Part shown: one piece after another, positions 6,628-8,448 of the stretch
Layout of the letters: each line of letters opens with the position of its first letter
Position numbering within the stretch: position 1 is the stretch's first letter
From: Verrucomicrobiota bacterium
GTDB lineage: Bacteria; Verrucomicrobiota; Verrucomicrobiia; Limisphaerales; CAZBKV01
Assembly (NCBI GenBank): GCA_021160185.1
Contig: JAGHDA010000091.1
Coordinates: 1-8,448 of the forward strand
Length of the DNA: 8,448 nucleotides
Direction of reading: 5' to 3'
The notes under the pieces: generated by a model
Seen by the model: only the letters and a program-made list of their open reading frames with translations
Database searches by the model: none
What the model was told of the DNA's origin: nothing
Program-made: the position numbers and the translations under genes

Positions 6628-7098
6628 TCAGCTGAAAGCGGATTGGCGGCCTGAAGGGTTGGGAGAATTGGCTCCGGCGGGCCGCGGAGCGGCCGCCGCC
6701 GCCGGATTCAGAATCCCGACGGAGCCTTCGTCCAGAACCAGCGCGCCCTTGAGAAGTTGTCGTTCCTGGCCTGTGGGGCCTTCCGGAAGCGGCTGAATCT
6801 TGCCCGCGTCGGCCCGGATAAGCCCCCGCACTTTGTCTATGAGAAATCCAACGCGCCGTCCCCCGACGCGCGCGACCAACATGCGGCTGTGCGCCTCGGG
6901 CCGCTTCGGCGGCAAGCCGAGGCGGCGGCGCAGATCCACGATCGGAATCGCCTTGCCCTGGAACAGGCGCACGCCGAGGACCTCCTCGGGAGCGCCCGGC
7001 GCCGGCGTCACGACGCCAAGCGGCTCGACCCGCTCCAGATCCGCTTCGTCCGCTGCGTAAACGGTGTCGGCCAGCTCAAATAGAAGGCATAGTTTCAT
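6628..7098 (-). CDS. cheW: CheW-like chemotaxis coupling protein
   Basis: Adaptor that bridges the receptor tip and the CheA P5 domain. From the ATG at 7098 it has 156 residues. The CheW fold is recognisable from the opening KLCLLFELADTVYAADEADL, the central VLGVRLFQGKAIPIVDLRRRLGL and the later RVGFLIDKVRGLI. CheW family members usually read GV-NLRG-V-PV-DLR; here the NLRG is LFQG, so the arginine matching E. coli R62 is glutamine. The last 30 or so residues after GSVGILNP are an Ala/Pro/Ser-rich tail with no visible fold. An in-frame TTG at 7113 would overlap the cheA stop as TTGA, a common coupling geometry, and would add five residues. I prefer the ATG because the domain starts right after it, but neither start has a good ribosome binding site. 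It lies between cheA and the receptor gene, matching its role. Confidence 0.88.
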   Translation of the reverse strand: MKLCLLFELADTVYAADEADLERVEPLGVVTPAPGAPEEVLGVRLFQGKAIPIVDLRRRLGLPPKRPEAHSRMLVARVGGRRVGFLIDKVRGLIRADAGKIQPLPEGPTGQERQLLKGALVLDEGSVGILNPAAAAAPRPAGANSPNPSGRQSAFS

Positions 7099-7109
7099 GG
7101 CGCGCGCTT

Positions 7110-8448
7110 TCAACCAGGAAAGCCGGCGGCGGCCGGCGTTTCAGGTTTTCCAGCGGAATGCAATCTGCCTCCGCTCCGGGTTCGCCGCACGGTGTCGATC
7201 AAACCGCTGACGTCCAGAATGGGGATCAGCCCGCCTTGGCTGTCTTCGGTCACGCCCGAAATGCCGGGAACTCGCACCAGGGGATCTTCGAGGGGGCGCA
7301 CGACAATTTCCCGTTGACCCGCGATCCGGTCCGCCACCAGGCCGACCGGGTTTTCCATGGCGCTGACCAACGCGCAACCGCCGGCCTCCGGTTTCTGAGG
7401 CCAGTGGAAGAATTCAGCGAGCCGGATCAGGGGCAGGACTCCGCTGCGATAAGCAAGCGTCTCGGTTCCGCCGATCCGACGCGTAGCCCCGGGCTCCAAC
7501 GCGAGCACTTCCCGAAGAAGCGGCAGCGGCGCGGCCAGGATGTGTCCGCTGACTTCTATCAGCAAGGCGTCTACGATGAGAAGGGTGAGCGGCAGCTCGA
7601 TCACAAAGCGCGTGCCTCGTCCCGGCGCGGTCTGCAGGGTAAGGCGGCCCCGCAATTCATTTACGGCGGTCCGGACCGCGTTCATGCCCACGCCGCGGCC
7701 GCTGGTCTTGTCCGCGTCGGGTTGCGTGGAAAAGCCCGGAGAGCAAATGATCTCCAGCAGACGCGTTTCATCCAGCGGTTCGTCGGCCTCCAACAACCCC
7801 ATGGCGCGCGCTTGACGCTCGACCTTAGCTCGGTCGATGCCGCGCCCGTCGTCCGCCAGCTCGATGGCGATCCGATCGCCCGCGGCGGAGGCGGAAAGGG
7901 AAATGCGGCCCTCGGGCGGTTTGCCCTGGGCGGCGCGTTCCTCCGGCGGTTCGATGCCGTGGCTTACCGCGTTTCGCACCAGGTGGAGGAGAGGGTCGGT
8001 CATCCGATCGGCGATCATCTTGTCCACCTCGGTGTTTCCGCCGCGGATTTCCAGGCGCACGCGGCGGCCGGTGTGGCGGGCGGCGTCCCGCGCGGCGAAT
8101 CGCAGGCGCTGGAAGACTTCGCCCAGGGGCACAAGTCGTATGTGCACCAGGGTCTCCCGCAGATCCCGCAGGAGGCGCTCCATGGCTTGTCCGCCTTCTT
8201 GGATTCGTCGCCAGACGGGGGCGGGAAGGGCGGAGGAAATCTGGCGGAGTTGGTCGCAAAGACGGGCGCGTTGGCTTACCAGTTCGCCCACCAGGCGCAT
8301 CAGTTCGTCAAGCTGTCCCAGGTCCACGCGCAGGAGGCTGCTGGGCGCTGCCGAAGCAGAGGTTTTTTCGGGAAGAGGTTTCCGTTCCGCGCTCGGCTCC
8401 GGTTGTGACGGAGAGCTTGGCGGTTCGGGAAGCGCCTGTGATTTGGAC
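7110..8448 (-). CDS. cheA: Chemotaxis histidine kinase CheA, C-terminal part (5' end outside window)
   Basis: Cytoplasmic kinase that phosphorylates response regulators under receptor control. The frame stays open to the window end, so about 446 C-terminal residues are seen. First comes a Pro/Ser/Glu-rich linker (8448 to about 8332). The P3 dimerisation helices follow, opening RVDLGQLDELMRLVGELV. The P4 ATPase domain has N box HLVRNAVSHGIE (about 7960-7990), G1 box DDGRGID (about 7835-7857) and G2 SGRGVGMNAV (about 7680-7710), all with key residues intact. The P5 CheW-like domain begins near ELPLTLLIVDALL (about 7600) and runs to about 7160, with a short Gly/Pro/Ala tail. No receiver domain follows P5, unlike FrzE-type hybrids. 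P1 with the phosphorylated histidine and any P2 lie outside the window. A GTG at 8327 is not the start, since it falls within P3. cheW follows 11 bases on, or overlaps if it starts at the TTG. Confidence 0.95.
   Translation of the reverse strand, partial: SKSQALPEPPSSPSQPEPSAERKPLPEKTSASAAPSSLLRVDLGQLDELMRLVGELVSQRARLCDQLRQISSALPAPVWRRIQEGGQAMERLLRDLRETLVHIRLVPLGEVFQRLRFAARDAARHTGRRVRLEIRGGNTEVDKMIADRMTDPLLHLVRNAVSHGIEPPEERAAQGKPPEGRISLSASAAGDRIAIELADDGRGIDRAKVERQARAMGLLEADEPLDETRLLEIICSPGFSTQPDADKTSGRGVGMNAVRTAVNELRGRLTLQTAPGRGTRFVIELPLTLLIVDALLIEVSGHILAAPLPLLREVLALEPGATRRIGGTETLAYRSGVLPLIRLAEFFHWPQKPEAGGCALVSAMENPVGLVADRIAGQREIVVRPLEDPLVRVPGISGVTEDSQGGLIPILDVSGLIDTVRRTRSGGRLHSAGKPETPAAAGFPG

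Noticed and set aside
8325..8327. GTG as the start of the kinase gene
   Set aside because: It falls at the first helix of the CheA P3 domain, and the frame continues open to the window end through a Pro/Ser/Glu-rich linker, so the real start is outside.
7158..8408. + strand open frame of 416 codons opposite cheA
   Set aside because: CheA N, G1 and G2 boxes and the P5 domain are intact on the - strand. The + frame shows no family features.

Overview
The window reads as one end of a type IV pilus motor operon on the + strand, meeting head-on a chemosensory operon on the - strand. Base composition is GC-rich (about 60% by eye), codon use looks even across all genes, and coding density is high. 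There is no tRNA, rRNA, insertion sequence, CRISPR array or phage gene, and no stretch above 300 bases without a gene. The genes suggest a motile or surface-moving Gram-negative-type bacterium. The order PilB–PilT–PilB–PilC and the receptor tip sequence are unlike the Pseudomonas arrangement and suggest a lineage outside the gamma-proteobacteria, perhaps the PVC group, Acidobacteria or delta-proteobacteria. That taxonomic guess is weak.

Plus strand, 1-4455: the C-terminal end of a PilB/GspE-family ATPase (1-213, cut by the window edge), pilT retraction ATPase (287-1393), a complete second PilB extension ATPase (1400-3109) and pilC inner-membrane platform (3124-4455). The three ATPases and the platform are closely spaced and probably co-transcribed. 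PilB would add pilin subunits through PilC, and PilT would remove them. The cut first gene is a paralogue of the second PilB, so two extension-type ATPases flank one retraction ATPase. A strong hairpin (4481-4517) lies after pilC.

Minus strand, 8448-4564, transcribed toward the pilus operon: cheA (cut at the window end, only the linker plus P3-P4-P5 visible), cheW (7098-6628) and a soluble chemoreceptor (6603-4564). CheA and CheW form the kinase-coupling core and the receptor docks on them through its conserved tip. The receptor is the most unusual object here. It has no membrane segment, HAMP or sensor domain and is almost entirely predicted coiled coil. The signalling tip falls almost exactly at its midpoint (E345 of 679), and its C-terminal arm contains seven in-register 28-residue units. 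Since the two operons are neighbours, the chemosensory module may steer pilus extension and retraction, as Frz, Dif and Pil-Chp systems do, but the sequence shows only adjacency.

No wholly new system is evident. The points most worth following are the symmetric long receptor, the duplicated PilB, and substitutions in the CheW and PilB regulatory motifs.
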